6,540 nt of DNA, from the NCBI GenBank assembly GCA_047629355.1, contig JBLHWU010000302.1, forward strand, positions 1 to 6,540, read 5' to 3'. Each line of letters starts with the position of its first letter. Position 1 is the stretch's first letter. Both the position numbers and the translations under genes were made by a program. Source of the stretch: CAYUNA01 sp047629355 (GTDB taxonomy: Bacteria; Bacteroidota; Bacteroidia; Chitinophagales; Saprospiraceae). Of this stretch, positions 4,648 through 6,540 are shown in pieces. The notes below the pieces were generated by a model. That model was not told the DNA's origin. It ran no database searches and saw only the letters and a program-made list of their open reading frames with translations.

Positions 4648-5436
4648 TTTTTGTTCTAACCCACCTACTTTCGGTAGGTGGTATTTAGTATTTTCTTTTT
4701 CCCATTTCTTGATAATCACAAACCATATAACGACTGATATTCCTAAAATTATCAGTTTTTCGGTTCCGTCAATTCCGTTTTTGATTAAGGCATTGAACAT
4801 CATAATTTGGATAATCAGATGAAAACAAGCGCTAGCTAATATTGATTTTGTCGATTCGGCTACTTGTCCAATCCCCCAACTTCCAAAAATCATCATTGAT
4901 AAAAAGAAAAGATTATTTCCAACAGTTGCTTTTGTCAAGAATGTCAGATGCCAGAAGTACCACATAAATCCGATTATCAGATGTTTTTGCCAAGCTTTTA
5001 ATGTTTTTAATTCTTCTTGCAAGTAACCTCGCCAACCATATTCTTCCATTATACAATAGACGAAAGTCCCGATAATCGCTATAAAACCGTAAAGGTGCGA
5101 GTCCAGTTCAAATTCATTTTTCACTCCAATTATTGTTAAAATAATGATTGGAATTATTGCCATTATAAGGCTTTTTGATTTTGATGTACCGAAAAACGTT
5201 ATTTCTGTTTTTCTCTTTTTTTTCAATAACGAAATGGCTATTAAGGCACCGATAATAACTCCGCTACCTTCAAGAAGAACAGTAATCAAGATAAAAATCC
5301 AAGTCGGTAATTTTTCTAATTCCGATTTGAGTTCAAAAATATCAAATCTGAAAATATTAGATATTGTAGTCGCAATGATGAAAAATATCAATATTCTTTT
5401 CCAACTGATTGGATTGTGTTTGGTTTCGTCTTTCAT
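4639..5436 (-). CDS. CPBP-family intramembrane glutamic endopeptidase
   Basis: A 265-residue integral membrane protein with about seven or eight hydrophobic segments. The CPBP (Abi/Rce1-like) motifs are all present: EEYGWRGYL with Glu131, Glu132 and Arg136; FMWYFWH with Phe157 to His163; and His206 followed by Asn215 in the third motif. Family members cleave within membranes; in bacteria some process or protect against peptides such as bacteriocins, but the substrate here is unknown. ATG at 5436 opens a short polar N-terminus before the first helix. The last ~12 residues (HLPKVGGLEQKND) are coded by a hairpin and by the arm of palindrome A, so the natural C-terminus has probably been replaced; the catalytic core is unaffected. 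Two direct copies of a ~128-bp repeat flank the gene. Confidence 0.85.
   Translation of the reverse strand: MKDETKHNPISWKRILIFFIIATTISNIFRFDIFELKSELEKLPTWIFILITVLLEGSGVIIGALIAISLLKKKRKTEITFFGTSKSKSLIMAIIPIIILTIIGVKNEFELDSHLYGFIAIIGTFVYCIMEEYGWRGYLQEELKTLKAWQKHLIIGFMWYFWHLTFLTKATVGNNLFFLSMMIFGSWGIGQVAESTKSILASACFHLIIQIMMFNALIKNGIDGTEKLIILGISVVIWFVIIKKWEKENTKYHLPKVGGLEQKND
4661..4681. repeat. REP-like hairpin inside the end of the CPBP gene
   Basis: CCACCTAC (4661-4668) and GTAGGTGG (4674-4681) form a perfect 8-bp, GC-rich stem with a 5-nt loop; on the minus strand the loop is CGAAA. It stands out in AT-rich surroundings. It encodes the LPKVGG residues of the CPBP C-terminus. Read on the plus strand it is followed by a T-rich run, so it might also stop transcripts from the left. 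Small GC-rich hairpins next to Y1 transposases suggest a REP-type element, but that is inference. Confidence 0.6.
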
Positions 5437-5462
5437 ATTATTGAATACGTTTCACTAATTGT

Positions 5463-5592
5463 AAGGAATGCGAAATAAATAAATTTAGATTCTTGGCAGG
5501 ATATTTTACCCTCATTTGTTACTTTGAAAATGCTCATTATATCAACATGAAATTGCACTTTCAAAGCAAAAATGGAGAACAAAACCTCTCCC
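5463..5592. repeat. Partial copy B of the palindromic element
   Basis: Aligned with 4478-4606 at an offset of 985-986 bp, it matches at roughly 85% by eye with one or two small gaps, in the same orientation. It begins with the codons GMRNK-stop, matching GTRNK-stop at the end of the TnpA fragment, and shares the TTTAGATTCTTG and ATGCTCATT blocks. The outer right arm (CAAGAATCT onward) seen in copy A is missing here. It lies 27 bp upstream of the CPBP start, so it may carry that gene's promoter; no clear TAnnTTTG box was found. Confidence 0.75.
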
Positions 5593-5627
5593 TCAAACTC
5601 CCTTTAGTTTTGCCTCAGACTTAAGAG

Positions 5628-5646
5628 ACTTAATGCAGCATTAAGT
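5628..5646. promoter_or_regulatory. 19-bp palindrome ACTTAATGCAGCATTAAGT
   Basis: A perfect 9-bp dyad around a single central A. It lies between the 3' end of the four-helix protein gene and copy B. It could be a protein-binding site or a weak hairpin. A second perfect palindrome, AATGTGCACATT, lies at 5681-5692, only 19 bp from the stop codon of the minus-strand gene. Neither has a T-run. Confidence 0.3.
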
Positions 5647-5711
5647 GTATATTTAGTTGCGGACGAATGAAGGGAAATAAAATGTGCACATTATTGGTGG
5701 TTCTTTTTAAC

Positions 5712-6107
5712 TTATTTCTGCTCTAATTCTTTGTTCCTCGAAAATGCATAAATAAGGAAACTTCCAAACGCAATACTAAGCAGACCACTTACAGGAGCAA
5801 AAGATTTGACATCAGGAATAAGTGAGGTAATAAAGTCTTGAAAACGCTCTTGACCCATAAAAATAAAGATGATGGAAGCTATTATAAAAAGGTAACCGAA
5901 AAATTTAATTACGCCAGTATATTTTGATTCTCTGGCAGTTATTATAAATAAAATACCAAAAACTAGCCTTACTACTATTGCAGCTATATATAGTGAAGTG
6001 TTTTCCACATTGTTTTCTATCCAATTGATAATGATTTCGGGCTTAAATAGCAAGGATATGCCTGAAAGGATAAGTAGTATTCCAAATAGTTTGATGAATA
6101 TTTTCAT
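5712..6107 (-). CDS. Unrecognised four-helix membrane protein
   Basis: A 131-residue protein with four clear hydrophobic segments at about 4-21, 40-57, 65-84 and 103-122. A short charged loop NWIENNVENTS follows the first helix, and a polar ARESKYTG turn joins helices two and three. The C-terminus (SRNKELEQK) is charged. The spacing suggests two related two-helix halves, but I see no clear internal repeat. No catalytic motif or signal peptide is visible and I do not recognise the family. ATG at 6107 is the only sensible start; the gene stands alone on the minus strand between the repeat region and the transposase remnant. The length, hydrophobic pattern and normal codon use make it a likely real gene. 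Confidence 0.7.
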   Translation of the reverse strand: MKIFIKLFGILLILSGISLLFKPEIIINWIENNVENTSLYIAAIVVRLVFGILFIITARESKYTGVIKFFGYLFIIASIIFIFMGQERFQDFITSLIPDVKSFAPVSGLLSIAFGSFLIYAFSRNKELEQK

Positions 6108-6273
6108 GATTTTGTTTTTTATGGACTTTCGAATATTTTACCTGATTAATCACTACGTATTACTTAATTACTGGCCTTACGCACCCCTTTTACAAAAAGT
6201 TACAAAAAGGCGTAGAGATATTAGAAAGAACAAGTGTTCTGCTAAAAACAGAACTATATTGTTTTATTTCTAC
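6108..6273. other. Gene-free spacer with IS-end-like sequence
   Basis: No convincing gene. It holds a direct repeat ACAAAAAGT / ACAAAAAGG and an imperfect stem TACGC / GCGTA spanning about 6179-6215, and a 6-bp stem GTTCTG / CAGAAC at 6236-6254. GGCCTTACGCACC (6174-6186) may mark the downstream end of the transposase element, but the other end lies outside the window, so this cannot be confirmed. Confidence 0.3.
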
Positions 6274-6540
6274 CTATTTAAAAAGTGATTGAGTAGAAAA
6301 AGAATCTGGTTCTAATTTAAATTGTACTCGTTTTAATTGCTGTAAAATGCCAAAAGCAGTTTTGATAGCTTAGCGTACAATTGAGCTTTGAGGTCAAAAT
6401 GATTAGTTTGCTGTCTTTTACTCAGCATTTCTAATTTAGTTCAGGCAATCATCGTAGCGAAAATATGATTACACTGACTGTTCTCAACTTTAGTAGGCGA
6501 TTTTTCTAAGCCTACATTTTGTTTGAGCGATTTGTGGAAA
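6274..6540 (-). pseudogene. Decayed C-terminal part of a DDE-type IS transposase
   Basis: Read on the minus strand from 6539 the frame gives FHKSLKQNVGLEKSPTKVEN, then SQCNHIFATMIA, a TGA stop (6443-6441), and TKLEMLSKRQQTNHFDLKAQ followed by LYAKLSKLLLAFYS. This pattern (H-x-S-L-K-x-N, KSPTK, NHxF, a KLE helix, NHF-x-LK) is that of the C-terminal catalytic region of DDE transposases of the IS4-superfamily kind; I cannot name the exact family. Near 6342 the frame shifts by one base (loss of one or gain of two), after which QQLKRVQFKLEPDSFST runs to TAG at 6276-6274. One in-frame stop plus one frameshift show a dead gene. Its upstream part is beyond the window edge. Confidence 0.65.

Noticed and set aside
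5144..5458. 104-residue plus-strand reading frame
   Set aside because: It is antisense to the CPBP gene, whose catalytic motifs are clear.
4478..5592. Integron gene cassette bounded by attC sites
   Set aside because: No RYYYAAC/GTTRRRY core pair was seen in the repeats, and they instead contain the end of an IS200-type transposase.
5998..6288. 96-residue plus-strand reading frame
   Set aside because: It is antisense to the start of the four-helix membrane gene and to a spacer, and its product shows no domain-like pattern.

Overview
The window is AT-rich and looks like chromosomal accessory DNA from a member of the Bacteroidota. The evidence is the promoter elements of the TAnnTTTG type, the general lack of Shine-Dalgarno sequences, a signal-peptide plus outer-membrane beta-barrel protein of the Bacteroidota porin type, and IS families common in that phylum. 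A more precise placement (for example Saprospiria) is a guess.

Layout. Positions 1-408 carry no gene and are almost entirely inverted repeats, ending in a good rho-independent terminator. Positions 460-2185 hold a two-gene, translationally overlapping unit: a membrane-anchored alpha/beta hydrolase and a DUF2199-type protein. The 3' end of the second gene is interrupted by a 214-bp non-autonomous element with IS66-like hallmarks. A convergent FAD-dependent oxidoreductase (2192-3331, minus) follows, then a 336-bp divergent promoter region, a short leader peptide and an outer-membrane beta-barrel protein (3668-4276).

Positions 4277-6540 are a graveyard of mobile DNA around two membrane-protein genes. 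There is a 5'-truncated IS200/IS605 TnpA fragment that runs into a ~177-bp palindrome. A CPBP-family intramembrane protease (minus) follows, whose last codons lie in a REP-like hairpin. A second, ~85% identical copy of most of the palindrome sits on the other side of the protease. Then come an unrecognised four-helix membrane protein (minus) and the decayed C-terminal end of a DDE transposase that runs off the window (minus).

The strongest result is at 1903-2185. The element (GTAACTACTCAGGT termini) is flanked by perfect 8-bp direct repeats AAAAAACG. Removing the element and one repeat copy restores an uninterrupted reading frame that adds the expected DUF2199 C-terminus and ends 6 bp from the convergent gene. 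The insertion, its boundaries and its effect on the protein can be read directly from the sequence. No complete new defence or biosynthetic system is visible; the novelty lies in palindromic and mobile elements supplying the 3' ends of host genes.
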